From: an uncultured Bacilli bacterium
GTDB taxonomy: Bacteria > Bacillota_I > Bacilli_A > RF39 > UBA660
Direction: 5' to 3'
Assembly (NCBI GenBank): GCA_958413985.1
Contig: CATYVZ010000002.1
Coordinates: 1-64,000, forward strand
Length of the DNA: 64,000 nt
Positions 16,515 through 26,310 of the stretch are shown one piece after another. Below the pieces are notes generated by a model that made no database searches, was not told the origin of the DNA, and saw nothing but the letters and a program-made list of their open reading frames with translations. Both the position numbers and the translations under genes were made by a program. Each line of letters opens with the position of its first letter. Position 1 is the first letter of the stretch.

Positions 16515-16575
16515 TGTGCTTGTCAAAATAAAGTTAAAAATATGTGACATTTCAAAAGAAGGATAATTTTACATC

Positions 16576-16634
16576 AATCAAAAATTAATACTGCTATTTA
16601 TTGTTTTATCGATAGTAATTGATTTTTGATTTTA
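16576..16634 (+). terminator. Long hairpin after polA, probable terminator
   Basis: AATCAAAAATTAAT pairs over 14 bases (one G-T) with the 3' arm ATTGATTTTTGATT; the hairpin ends at 16631 and is followed by TTT then A-rich sequence, so the T tract is weak. Confidence 0.45.
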
Positions 16635-16685
16635 AAAAAAACAACGATTTATAATTTTATAATAATATATATTAGGTGATTAAAA

Positions 16686-17585
16686 ATGCATAAAATAACA
16701 AAAGTATTATTAGTTAGTGCGATAACTAATATCTTTTTATCGATAATTAAAGTAGTTTTTGGTGTCGTTGGTAAAAGTAAAGCCTTAATTGCTGATGGTA
16801 TTCATTCGTTTAGTGATTTGGCGACAGATTTAATTGCAATTTTTGGTAGTTTTTTATCTTTAAAACCAGCCGATAAAGAACATCCTTTTGGTCATGGTAA
16901 AGTAGAATATATTACTAGTCTAATTATTGCAATTATTATAATAGCTTTAGGTTTAGGTTTAATAAATAGCGCTTTCAATAAAGATATTACCATACCTAAT
17001 TCGTTAGTTATATTTGTAACATGTTTTACAATCATTACTAAACTTGTATTGTCGACATATATTTATAGAAAAGGAATAAAATACAATAATAATATTTTAA
17101 TAGCTTCAGGTAAAGAAAGTCGAAGTGACGTATTTAGTTCTTTATTTGTATTAGTATCGACTATTTTGATGCAGTTTTCTAATCGAATCGAAATATTTAA
17201 ATATGCCGATTTGATTGGTATGATCATCATTGCTATTTTAATCATTAAAACTGGTTATAATGTTTTGATGGATAACGTTAGTATTTTATTAGAAGAACAA
17301 GTTATCGATCATAATTATTTAGATGAGATAAAGGAAACGATTTTATCATTTAAAGAAATAACCGCGATCGATGATCTTCATATTTTAAGGTATGGCCCTT
17401 ATTATAAATTGATAGGAACAGTTATTATGCAACATAATATATCTTTAAATAAAGCGCATAGTATAATCGATAAATTGGAGACAACTTTACATCAAAATGA
17501 TGAAAGAATCAAATATGTTTTTATTCACATGGAGCCAAGTAAAAGATTGACAAAGAAAACTAAAAGTGCTAAAATGTGTTCATAA
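16686..17585 (+). CDS. Cation diffusion facilitator family transporter
   Basis: 299 residues with six predicted membrane helices then a cytoplasmic domain of about 90 residues. Metal-site motifs are in helix II (IADGIHSFSDLATDLIA) and before helix III (HPFGHGKVEYI); helix V has the matching GKESRSDVFSS. CDF proteins export Zn, Mn, Fe or Co in exchange for protons as dimers. ATG at 16686 with TTAGGTGAT upstream and a TATAAT-rich stretch before it. Probably a single gene; the metal cannot be told. Confidence 0.93.
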   Translation: MHKITKVLLVSAITNIFLSIIKVVFGVVGKSKALIADGIHSFSDLATDLIAIFGSFLSLKPADKEHPFGHGKVEYITSLIIAIIIIALGLGLINSAFNKDITIPNSLVIFVTCFTIITKLVLSTYIYRKGIKYNNNILIASGKESRSDVFSSLFVLVSTILMQFSNRIEIFKYADLIGMIIIAILIIKTGYNVLMDNVSILLEEQVIDHNYLDEIKETILSFKEITAIDDLHILRYGPYYKLIGTVIMQHNISLNKAHSIIDKLETTLHQNDERIKYVFIHMEPSKRLTKKTKSAKMCS

Positions 17586-17589
17586 AGCG

Positions 17590-17786
17590 AAAAAGAAACT
17601 AAGTAATAAATGACTTATTTAAAGAAAGTTAGTGGTCGATGGAAACTAATAATAAGTGTTTATGAAATCTACTTCTTTAGTGAAATGTAAACATTTCCGG
17701 GTAAAACCGTTATCATGTAATTAAGACTATATCATTAGGATGGTACCGTATTTTATATACTCCTATGGTTAGTCTTTTATTTTTAA
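17590..17786 (+). promoter_or_regulatory. T-box riboswitch controlling serS
   Basis: The conserved T-box core is TTAGGATGGTACCG at 17735-17748, where TGGT would pair with an uncharged tRNA acceptor end. A candidate serine specifier TCT (17668-17670) is followed by A in GAAATCTAC. The terminator is formed by AAGACTA (17723-17729) with TAGTCTT (17770-17776) and a T-rich run. In known T-boxes, uncharged tRNA binding favours the antiterminator; here that would raise serS when tRNA-Ser is uncharged. Confidence 0.85.
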
Positions 17787-17802
17787 GAAAGGGATGATTT
17801 AA

Positions 17803-19095
17803 ATGATCGATATTAAATTAATAAGAGAAAATAGTGAATTAGTCAAAGAAAATATTAGGAAAAAATTTCAAGATCACAAAATAGAAACTGTCGATGAGAT
17901 TATCAAATTAGATCAAGAGTTTCGTCAATGTAAGTTAAAAGGTGATAATTTAAGAGCCTTAAAAAATGAAAAAAGTAGTGAAATTGGTAAATTGGTCAAG
18001 GAACAAAAACTAGAAGAAGTTAACAAAGTTAAAGAACAGATTGGTAAATATAATGAAGAAATAAAAAATTTAGAGGAAAGGGAAGCTATTTTAGAACAAC
18101 AGATCAAAGATAAAATGTTAACTATTCCTCAAATTATAGATGATTCTGTACCAATCGGTAAAGATGATAGCGAAAATGTCGAAATAGAAAAATTTGGTGA
18201 ACCATTTGTACCAGATTATGAAATACCATATCATGCTGATATCATGGAAGCAATTTGTGGACTTGATAAAGAAAGTGCAGCAAGAGTAAGTGGTAATGGT
18301 TTTTATTATTTGATGGGGGATATAGCTAGACTACATGAAGCATTGCTTGCCTATGCTAGAGATTTTATGATTAGCAAGGGTTTTACTTATTGTATACCGC
18401 CTTTTATGATCCGTGGTGACGTTGTTACTGGAGTTATGTCATTTACTGAAATGGATGCAATGATGTATAAAATCGAGAACGAAGATCTATATTTAATTGG
18501 AACTAGTGAACATTCGATGATAGGTAGATTTAAAAACCAAATTATCAAAGAAAAAGAATTGCCGATTTGTTTAACTTCTTATTCTTCATGTTTTAGAAAA
18601 GAAGTTGGCGCTCATGGAATAGAAGAACGTGGATTATATCGTGTTCATCAATTTGAAAAACAAGAGATGATCGTTCTTTGCAAACCAGAAGAAGCGATGA
18701 ATTGGTACGATAAAATGTGGCATTATACAGTAGAGTTTTTTAGAAGTATGGATATTGTAGTTCGGGCATTAGAATGTTGTTCTGGCGATTTGGCCGATTT
18801 AAAAGTTAAGTCTTGTGATATTGAAGCATGGAGTCCAAGACAAAAGAAATATTTTGAGGTTGGTTCTTGTTCTACTTTAGGTGATGCTCAAGCAAGAAGA
18901 TTGGGAATAAGAATGAAAACGGAAGAAGGAAATCGTTTTTTAGCAACTTTAAATAATACAGTAATCGCTAGTCCTAGAGCGCTTATAGCAGTTATAGAAC
19001 AGATGTATCAACCGGATTCTTCTATTAAAATTCCATCAGTTTTACAACCTTATATGAATGGCCAAAGCTATATTTATTTAAATAAAAGCATATAG
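17803..19095 (+). CDS. serS: Serine-tRNA ligase with an atypical motif 3
   Basis: 430 residues: N-terminal coiled-coil arm (about 28-105) that grips the long arm of tRNA-Ser, then the class II core. Motif 2 is clear (CFRKEVGAHGIEERGLYRVH, then QFEKQEM). The region usually read as SCSNFxDFQARR is SCSTLGDAQARR, and motif 3 is NNTVIASPRALIAVIE rather than GSGLAVGRTLVAILE; the class II arginine is kept. Such wording is more like some eukaryotic/archaeal-type enzymes than typical Bacillus SerRS. Ribosome binding site AAGGGATG. Controlled by the T-box just upstream, which supports the serine call. Confidence 0.95.
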   Translation: MIDIKLIRENSELVKENIRKKFQDHKIETVDEIIKLDQEFRQCKLKGDNLRALKNEKSSEIGKLVKEQKLEEVNKVKEQIGKYNEEIKNLEEREAILEQQIKDKMLTIPQIIDDSVPIGKDDSENVEIEKFGEPFVPDYEIPYHADIMEAICGLDKESAARVSGNGFYYLMGDIARLHEALLAYARDFMISKGFTYCIPPFMIRGDVVTGVMSFTEMDAMMYKIENEDLYLIGTSEHSMIGRFKNQIIKEKELPICLTSYSSCFRKEVGAHGIEERGLYRVHQFEKQEMIVLCKPEEAMNWYDKMWHYTVEFFRSMDIVVRALECCSGDLADLKVKSCDIEAWSPRQKKYFEVGSCSTLGDAQARRLGIRMKTEEGNRFLATLNNTVIASPRALIAVIEQMYQPDSSIKIPSVLQPYMNGQSYIYLNKSI

Positions 19096-19120
19096 ATTAT
19101 TTAGTATAGAAAGGAATATT

Positions 19121-19864
19121 ATGAGAATTGGTATATTTGATTCTGGAATAGGGGGATTAACGGTTTTAAAAGAATTAATTACCAAGTATCCCTATAATCA
19201 ATATTTTTATTTTGGCGATAATACGCATATGCCTTATGGTTCGAAATCACGAGAAGAATTGAAGCAATTATCGCAAAATAATATCGAGTTTTTGTTATCT
19301 AAAAATGTCGATATGATTATTATTGCTTGTGGAACTGTTAGTGCTAATTTGGGTCCTTATTTAAAGAAAAAATATGAGATTCCAATTTACGATGTTATCA
19401 GTCCGACTATTAAGTTTTTAAACAACAGTAGTTTTAATAAAATTGGTTTGTTGGCAACAGAAATGACAATAAAAAGTAAAATATTTGACAAAGCTAAGAA
19501 GGAAATAGTAGGGGTGCCTTGCCCTTTATTAGTTCCACTTATCGAGTCTGATGAAGATGCGACAACAGTATTGCAAGATTATTTAAAAAAATTGCCAAAA
19601 GATATTGATGCTTTAGTTTTAGGATGTACCCATTATCCTGTGTTAAAAGAAGAAATTGAAAGGAAGTTACCTGAAATAAGTATTATAAATATGGGTCAAG
19701 TTTTATGCGATGATTTAAATATAATTAGTGGTAAAGAGACAAAAATAAGGCTATATTTTGGCGAAGTAAATCATAAATTAATCGAAAATATTGATCGAAT
19801 AATAAAAAAAGATTATCAGTTGGAGGAGATTTATGCCGGAGTTACCAGAAGTAGAAACAGTTAA
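19121..19864 (+). CDS. murI: Glutamate racemase
   Basis: 247 residues. The substrate site DSGIGGLTVLKEL, the catalytic cysteine regions IIACGTVSAN and LGCTHYP, and GDNTHMPYGSKS are all in place. It makes D-glutamate for the peptidoglycan stem peptide. AAAGGAATATT precedes the ATG. The last 32 bases overlap mutM in another frame, so the two are translationally coupled. In Bacillus the racemase gene lies between gerE and gerM; here it has moved away from them. Confidence 0.95.
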   Translation: MRIGIFDSGIGGLTVLKELITKYPYNQYFYFGDNTHMPYGSKSREELKQLSQNNIEFLLSKNVDMIIIACGTVSANLGPYLKKKYEIPIYDVISPTIKFLNNSSFNKIGLLATEMTIKSKIFDKAKKEIVGVPCPLLVPLIESDEDATTVLQDYLKKLPKDIDALVLGCTHYPVLKEEIERKLPEISIINMGQVLCDDLNIISGKETKIRLYFGEVNHKLIENIDRIIKKDYQLEEIYAGVTRSRNS

Positions 19865-20645
19865 AGAAGTATTAAAAAAACAAATATTAAACCAGACGAT
19901 TTTAGATGTAAAGGTTAATTATTCTAATATTATCGGACGTCCTAGTGTCGAAGAATTTATTGAAAAAGTTAAAAATGAGACAATTATCGATATTAAAAGA
20001 AGGGGTAAATGGTTGTTATTTGAATTAAATGATTATTATTTATTATCTCATCTTCGAATGGAAGGCAAATATTATATTAAAAACTTTGATGATGAGGTTA
20101 CTAAACATCAACACGTCATATTTAAATTTAAAGATTTTGAGTTAAGGTACAATGATACTCGTAAGTTTGGTCGTATGTATTTGCTCGATAAGGAAGATGC
20201 CTACAATAATAAACCTTTAAATGAATTGGGCTATGAACCATGGGATCCTAACTTAAACAATATTTATTTAAAAGAAAAATATAAAAATAAGAAGTTACCG
20301 ATTAAAACTGTTTTGTTAGATCAATCGATAATAGTTGGAATAGGTAATATCTATGCTGATGAGGTATTATATTTAAGTAAAATAAATCCATATAAACAAT
20401 CTAATTCTTTAACGGATGATGAGTTAAATAGTATTATTAAAAATACTAAAATTGTCTTAGAAAAAGCAATAAAATTAGGTGGAACAACTATTAAAAGTTA
20501 TACCTCAAGTGAAGGTGTTCATGGTAAATTTCAAAATGAATTATTAGTTCATACAAAGGAAGAATGCCCTAATTGTCATCGTAAAATAATTAAAGTTAAA
20601 ATTAATGGTAGAGGAACTTATTATTGTGATAATTGTCAAAAATAA
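19833..20645 (+). CDS. mutM: Formamidopyrimidine-DNA glycosylase
   Basis: 270 residues. The mature N-terminus PELPEVETV supplies the catalytic Pro and Glu; the lysine loop and helix-two-turn-helix (LLDQSIIVGIGNIYADEVL) follow, and the C-terminal zinc finger is CPNC...CDNC (ECPNCHRKI, YYCDNCQK). It removes 8-oxoguanine and nicks the strand. The start must be the ATG at 19833 because the Pro next to Met is the active residue, which confirms the 32-base overlap with murI. GGAGGA is just upstream. Confidence 0.97.
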   Translation: MPELPEVETVKEVLKKQILNQTILDVKVNYSNIIGRPSVEEFIEKVKNETIIDIKRRGKWLLFELNDYYLLSHLRMEGKYYIKNFDDEVTKHQHVIFKFKDFELRYNDTRKFGRMYLLDKEDAYNNKPLNELGYEPWDPNLNNIYLKEKYKNKKLPIKTVLLDQSIIVGIGNIYADEVLYLSKINPYKQSNSLTDDELNSIIKNTKIVLEKAIKLGGTTIKSYTSSEGVHGKFQNELLVHTKEECPNCHRKIIKVKINGRGTYYCDNCQK

Positions 20646-20672
20646 GCTGTTATTAAATTTATTTCATATATG

Positions 20673-20702
20673 GACAAATAGATATCTGTTTGTCTTTTTT
20701 TT
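20673..20702 (+). terminator. Terminator of the murI-mutM operon
   Basis: GACAAATAGATATCTGTTTGTC is a near-perfect inverted repeat followed by eight T. Confidence 0.85.
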
Positions 20703-20711
20703 TATAAAATA

Positions 20712-20740
20712 TTGCTTTTGATAGATAAATGATATATAAT
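20712..20740 (+). promoter_or_regulatory. Promoter of the phase-variable surface protein gene
   Basis: TTGCTT (20712-20717), 17 bases, TATAAT (20735-20740). The Shine-Dalgarno AAAGTAGG (20751-20758) and the ATG at 20768 follow. Confidence 0.75.
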
Positions 20741-20767
20741 AAAAATATAGAAAGTAGGCGTAGTTAG

Positions 20768-23489
20768 ATGTTAAAAAAGAAAAATAAATTAGCAAATAGC
20801 ACACATGGGGGGGGGGCTTTTAAGTAAAAAATTACTTAATATTCAAACTATACCAATCATAGTCGCTCTTTTTGTTGTTTTACTTAGTATCGCCTATTCC
20901 GCTTTTGGAACAACTTTAAATATCAGCGGAATTGCGGCTGAGGTAAGGATAGAGGCCGATATAAGAGTCACAGGTATTTCAGTTGATTCTTATACTAATT
21001 CTGCTATATCTTCATATGAAGAATATAATGTTTCTAATATTTCGATGGGAGTTAACTTGCCTAATAGTGACTCTACAATTACCTATAAAGTAGATGTAAC
21101 AAATTTTGGCAATGTCGAAATGGGAATTTTTGCTATAAATAATTTACCAAGTAACCTCGAATATGAGCTTAGTGGTTACACTTTACAAGATAAACTATGC
21201 AATAACAATCAATGTAGTTTAGGAATAAAAAAAGAATTTTATATAACGATAAAATATAAAGATGGTGGCTATAATGCCAGCAGTACGACTTATGCTTTAA
21301 ATTTAGATTTTGATTTTAGAGAGTTTCATACAGTAAGTTATGTAGATTTTCCAACAGATCCTGGTTATCCTAAAGAAGTCATAAGTGGCGGGGATTTGAG
21401 TGTTGGATTCTATGGAAAAGTTCGAAGAATCGAAGTTAAAATTGATGGAACTACTCTTGATAGTGATGATTACACATTTGACCAATATAATTTATATGTT
21501 TCAAATATAACCGGCAATGTTACAGTTACTTATAAGGATACATTAATAACTATGTTACTAGCGCAATATAGTGCAGGAACTACTGGTTTAAACCAATCAA
21601 CAACAGATCCTAATGTATATTATTTTAGTGGAAGTAATAGTAAAGTAACTAATAACTATCTATGGTATGGAGGACATCATTGGCGAGTAGTCGAATTTGA
21701 TGCATATAATGATACAATTTTACTTATATCTCAACAACCATTGACAGCTATTTATCCTGGAACATCAAAGACATATTTAAATTCATGGTTAAGTGATTAT
21801 TTTTACAATAGTTTAGATAGTCGAATTCAAAATAATATAGTAAATAGTGAATTTAATACAGGAATATATCCAAATTTCACAACTGAAAGTAAAAAGGTAG
21901 GTTTATTAGATGTTAAGCGATATGATAGAGCAGGAGAAGCTGATTCATATCTGGATATTAAAGATTATTGGTATACTAGTGATCTTATCACCAATACTAG
22001 CACACTTAGAGCAGTATATTATAGTGGTATGATTACTACGGCAAATACATCTTCTACATATGGAGTACGTCCTGTTATAAGAATCAAAGATATAGTTATT
22101 TCCGAAGGAGAAGGCACATTAACTTCAAATTATAAATCATTCCTTTCTTTAACAACGCCAACCACATCAGCTGTTCAAGTAGGAGAATACATTAATGTTG
22201 CTACTTCAGGAAGCGAATGTGGAAGTGACAAAATATGTACATTTAGAGTGGTGAGTAAAGAGAGCAGTACTGATACTATTAAGGTAGTCTTAAATGGGTT
22301 AGCGGAAACTACTCAGTCACTATCAATGGAACAGATTAGTAGTAGTTCTTCTATTTATAATATATTAAATCCATTTGCAACTAATTTAGGCTCATATCTT
22401 TATACAGGACACAAACCATTTTATAATAGTTTATATCATTCGGGTTATCCTGATTATAGGGATGTTCTTACTCAGGGTACATATATTCCAGGAATTACCG
22501 TCGGTGTACCATATGCTGGAGAGATGTTTTCAGGAAATGATATCGATTTATCGACATCAAGTAGCAAGACATTTGTCAATGTTAACACAATCGAAAATCC
22601 AACAAAATCAACAGGTTATTGGTTATCAACATTTAATGAATCTACTATTGCTTCAAATATGATTACTAATACTGGTGCATTAATGTCGCAAGATGGTACA
22701 TATGGAGTACGTCCATCTGTGCATTTAAATTCATGGATTATTGTTGGTGGTGATGGAAGTGCTGAAAATCCTTATGAACTAGAAGAACCACCAGTACCAG
22801 TATCATTTGCTGAAGATTCATGGGATATGATTGCATATATGGTAAGAACTGGAAAAGCTTCTGAAGTATACAATGTAGGAGATACTAAAGAGGTAACAGT
22901 AGAAGGATATAGTAATGGAAGAGAACAAACCTTTACAGTAAGAATAGCGAATATGTCGACTCCAGAAGAATGTAATAGTGAAGGATTTTCACAAACAGCG
23001 TGTGGATTTGTAATCGAGTTTGTTGATATTATAACAAAACATAAAATGAATTCAACTAAGACTAATGTAGGAGGCTGGCCAGCAAGCGAGATGTATAGCT
23101 TTGTGAATGAAGATATATATAATGCATTACCAAGTGATTTAAGAAATATTATCATCGATACCTATACAGTATCAAGTCTTAGTACTTCTAAATTTATCTC
23201 AACAGATAAATTATATTTATTATCAACTAAAGAAGTATATAATAGTTCCAGTGGTGTAGATGAAACATCAACAAGACAATTAGATTATTATAATAATAAT
23301 GGAGTAACAAAAGATAATTATAGTGGAGCAAAAAAGCCTATTAAAGTTGGCGTTACATATGGTTGGTGGTTACGTACAGCTATATCTTATCCTATTAATA
23401 ATTTTAACTATGTCACTTCGACAGGCAGGTTTGACCAAGATGATGCTAATGCCACTAAAGATGTATCTCCAGCTTTTAGAATAGGATAA
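20768..23489 (+). CDS. Large DUF6273-type surface protein, out of frame at a G10 tract (putative phase-variable gene)
   Basis: The expected start is the ATG at 20768: AAAGTAGG lies 9 bases before it and the first codons encode a basic N-terminus (MLKKKNKLANSTH). With the ten G seen at 20807-20816 this frame stops after 19 codons. The long frame opens at the ATG at 20805 (894 residues), which has no ribosome binding site. With nine G the two join into one 906-residue protein. After a membrane anchor (IPIIVALFVVLLSIAYSAF) comes a beta-rich region starting ADIRVTGI, then three DUF6273-like repeats ending YGVRPVIRI, YGVRPSVHL and PAFRIG. The third repeat is almost identical to that of the gene at the left edge except for the last ~40 residues. 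Likely an extracytoplasmic, N-terminally anchored adhesin-like protein; ligand unknown. Confidence 0.82.
20807..20816 (+). repeat. Poly-G tract of ten, putative slipped-strand phase switch
   Basis: Ten consecutive G in a very AT-rich chromosome, 39 bases into the predicted coding region, exactly between the ribosome-bound start and the membrane anchor. Loss of one G, or gain of two, restores the reading frame. It is the only G or C run of this length I noticed in the window. Confidence 0.8.
23364..23486 (+). other. Diverged C-terminal tail of the second DUF6273 protein
   Basis: These 41 codons, from WWLRT to PAFRIG, differ from the tail at 1098-1223 at most positions, while the ~190 codons before them are nearly the same in both genes. 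Differences include third-position C/T changes (TTC versus TTT) and GCC versus TCT, so the two tails are not simple adenine-mutated copies of one template. Confidence 0.6.
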
Positions 23490-23506
23490 TAAAAATAACA
23501 AATTTA

Positions 23507-23534
23507 AAAGAAGCATTTATTTAGCTTCTTTTTT
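23507..23534. terminator. Terminator between convergent genes
   Basis: AAAGAAGC / GCTTCTTT with a 9-base loop and a further T run. Confidence 0.75.
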
Positions 23535-25185
23535 AGGCTTCTTTTATTTCCATAATTACTGGTAATATTGTCGGTTTACGGCCAGTTTTTTCATATATGT
23601 AAGGTAATAATTCAGAAATTATCACTGATCGTAATTCATTGTTATGACCATTTAATTTTTCCTCAGCAATTTGTTTGGCTCTGTTTTGTAGATCATGCAC
23701 TAATTGAATATTATCATTTACTAAGATAAAACCTCTAGTCGTCACATTAGGAATGGTTATTAATTTATTATCTTTAACTGTCAATGTAACAATTACAATC
23801 CCATCCTGACTCATCGATTTTCTTTCCTTCATAACAACATTATCAACATCGCCAATTCTATTACCGTCAACATAAGAATCACCAGCTTGGATCATTTGAC
23901 CTAGAGTAACTTTGCCATTTTTAATATTTAAGACATCACCATTACTTAAAACAAAAGTGTTTTCTTTTGTTATGTCACACATGACACCAATATCAGCATG
24001 TTTTTTAAGCATGCGATATTCACCATGAACTGGCATAAAATATTTAGGTTTAATTAACCTAATCATAAGTTTTAATTCTTCTTCACTAGCATGTCCTGAA
24101 GTATGCACATCACTTAAGGAAGTATTAGTATAAACCTTAACTCCTCTTAAATATAACTTATTAACTGTTCTAGAAATACTTACAGCATTACCAGGAATAG
24201 CCGAAGAAGAAAAGATAACTGTATCATTACTTTTTAATTTAATATTTTTGTGATTGCCATTAGCAATCCTACTTAAAGCAGCTAACGGTTCGCCTTGGCT
24301 ACCAGTACATAAAAGACAGACCTTATTGTCAGGCATACTATTAGCTTCTTCTGGAGTTATAAATATACCTTTATTTTTAATATAGCCACCTTCGATTGAA
24401 ATTTCAATATTATTACTCATACTTCTTCCAAAAATAGCTATCTTTCGATTATTTCTTTTACAAGTATCGACAATATGTTTTAAACGATAAATATTTGATG
24501 CAAAGGTAGCAATTATAATTCGGCCTTGATGTTTTTTAAATATATCAGATAAAGCTTCATCAACTTTTGATTCACTAGCAGATATACCTTGAACTAAGGC
24601 ATTAGTACTATCACTTAGCAACAAAGTTACGCCTTTTTTACCGATCTCGGCCATTTTATGAAGGTTAGCCATCGGTCCGATCGGCGTAAAGTCAAATTTA
24701 AAGTCACCAGTTGCAACGATTGTTCCATCAGGAGTATGAACACATATTCCATGACTATCAGGAATCGAGTGCGTTGTCATAAAAAATTCGACACTAGTAT
24801 GTTTAAATTTAATTCGTGAATTTTCATTATAGACAAATAGATTTTTATATTGAATATTCCGTTCTTCTAGCTTTTTTCTTATTAATCCAATCGCTTGATT
24901 AGGTGCATATATAGCTGGTATATTTACCTTTTGTAATAAAAAGGGAATAGCGCCGATATGATCTTCATGTCCGTGAGTTATAAATAAACCTTTTATTTTC
25001 TTTTCGTTCTTCTTTAGAAAAGTGAAATCAGGAATTATATAATCAATACCCATATTATCATCAGGGAAACTAACTCCAGCATCGATAATGATGATTTCAT
25101 TATCATACATCACACAGTACATATTTTTACCGACTTCACCTAATCCACCTAAAGCAAATACTTTAGTAATACTTTCTTTAAACAT
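23533..25185 (-). CDS. rnj: Ribonuclease J
   Basis: 550 residues. The metallo-beta-lactamase metal site HGHEDH (in LFITHGHEDHIGA) is near residue 75, the beta-CASP region carries SDSTNAL and GRSMSNN, and later motifs include HTSGHAS and PVHGEYRML. The C-terminal domain of ~100 residues is complete. RNase J degrades and matures RNA with 5'-3' exonuclease and endonuclease activity. The ATG at 25185 has AGGAGG upstream. Single gene, divergent from ftsY. I cannot say whether it is J1 or J2. Confidence 0.95.
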   Translation of the reverse strand: MFKESITKVFALGGLGEVGKNMYCVMYDNEIIIIDAGVSFPDDNMGIDYIIPDFTFLKKNEKKIKGLFITHGHEDHIGAIPFLLQKVNIPAIYAPNQAIGLIRKKLEERNIQYKNLFVYNENSRIKFKHTSVEFFMTTHSIPDSHGICVHTPDGTIVATGDFKFDFTPIGPMANLHKMAEIGKKGVTLLLSDSTNALVQGISASESKVDEALSDIFKKHQGRIIIATFASNIYRLKHIVDTCKRNNRKIAIFGRSMSNNIEISIEGGYIKNKGIFITPEEANSMPDNKVCLLCTGSQGEPLAALSRIANGNHKNIKLKSNDTVIFSSSAIPGNAVSISRTVNKLYLRGVKVYTNTSLSDVHTSGHASEEELKLMIRLIKPKYFMPVHGEYRMLKKHADIGVMCDITKENTFVLSNGDVLNIKNGKVTLGQMIQAGDSYVDGNRIGDVDNVVMKERKSMSQDGIVIVTLTVKDNKLITIPNVTTRGFILVNDNIQLVHDLQNRAKQIAEEKLNGHNNELRSVIISELLPYIYEKTGRKPTILPVIMEIKEA

Positions 25186-25284
25186 TTTTCCTCCTTTCTT
25201 TTTTAAGAACTGTGACTATATAATTATACATTTTTTAACTTCATTTGTCAAAAGAGTTTCAATTAAAATTAGTTGCATAAAAAA

Positions 25285-25313
25285 TAGACATTAATATTTT
25301 TTTTTGTTATAAT
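25285..25313 (+). promoter_or_regulatory. ftsY promoter
   Basis: TAGACA (25285-25290), 17 bases, TATAAT (25308-25313). The AGGTGA Shine-Dalgarno follows only a few bases after the expected start of transcription, a layout repeated before many genes in this window. Confidence 0.7.
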
Positions 25314-25332
25314 AGTTTCAGGTGAAATGAAT

Positions 25333-26310
25333 ATGGGATTATTTGACAAATTTAAACAGATTTTTAGTAATTCTAATAAGAAAGAATTAGAAGTTTACTC
25401 AGAAGGAATGCAAAAAACTAGCAAAGAATTTGTAAATAGAATAAGCCTTTTAAATCGCAAGTATAAAAAAGTTAGCGATGAATATTTTGAAGAATTAGAA
25501 GAAATATTCATTATGGCCGATATCGGCGTTAAAACGGTGATGAAGTTTATCGATAAATTAAGAAAAAGAGTTAAATCAGAAAATATTAGCGATTCTAAAG
25601 ATTTAATGGATATTATCATCGATGAGATGTTTATTCTTTATGTTAATAATGATATAATCGTCAATAAAATTAATTATGCAAAAACAAATCCAACAGTTAT
25701 TTTATTTGTCGGCGTCAATGGTGTAGGAAAGACTACTAGTATCGGTAAAATTGCCCATCGGCTTAAAAAACAAGATAAAAAAGTTTTATTAGTCGCTGGT
25801 GATACTTTCCGTGCTGGAGCAGTTGAACAGATAATCGAATGGGGCAAACGAGTCGATTGTGATGTCGTATATAACGATAGCAAAGATGCTTCAAGTGTTA
25901 TTTACGATGGATTGACTAAAGCTAAAGATGAAGATTATGATGTGGTTTTAATCGATACCGCTGGAAGATTACAAAACAAAGTAAATCTAATGAGTGAATT
26001 AGATAAAATAAATAGAGTAATTGGGAAGTTAATTCCCGATGCACCACATGAGACTTTATTGGTCATCGATGCGACTACTGGTCAAAATGGCATTAGCCAA
26101 GCTAAGAGTTTTAAAGAAATCACTAATATTACAGGTATTGTTTTAACTAAACTAGATGGCACAGCCAAAGGTGGTATTGTTTTAGCTATCAAAGAGGATG
26201 TCAATATACCTGTTAAATTTGTTGGTTTAGGTGAAAAGGAAGACGACTTAACAGTCTTCGATATTGAAAAATATATATATGGATTATTTGGAGGAGAAAA
26301 TGAAAAATAA
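25333..26310 (+). CDS. ftsY: Signal recognition particle receptor FtsY
   Basis: 325 residues: a helical N domain (about 25-110) and a GTPase G domain with GVNGVGKTTSIGK (P loop), AGDTFRAGAVEQ, DTAGR, TKLDGTAKGG and VGLGEKEDDL. The long acidic A domain of enterobacterial FtsY is missing, as in Bacillus. It receives ribosome-SRP complexes at the membrane. I choose the ATG at 25333, 7 bases after AGGTGA, over the ATG at 25327, which is too close to it. The next two genes overlap or abut, giving an ftsY operon with ylxM. Confidence 0.97.
   Translation: MGLFDKFKQIFSNSNKKELEVYSEGMQKTSKEFVNRISLLNRKYKKVSDEYFEELEEIFIMADIGVKTVMKFIDKLRKRVKSENISDSKDLMDIIIDEMFILYVNNDIIVNKINYAKTNPTVILFVGVNGVGKTTSIGKIAHRLKKQDKKVLLVAGDTFRAGAVEQIIEWGKRVDCDVVYNDSKDASSVIYDGLTKAKDEDYDVVLIDTAGRLQNKVNLMSELDKINRVIGKLIPDAPHETLLVIDATTGQNGISQAKSFKEITNITGIVLTKLDGTAKGGIVLAIKEDVNIPVKFVGLGEKEDDLTVFDIEKYIYGLFGGENEK

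Noticed and set aside
20805..23489. ATG at 20805 as the real start
   Set aside because: It has no ribosome binding site, lies in the G run, and leaves out the well-placed upstream start and basic residues that belong before the membrane anchor.
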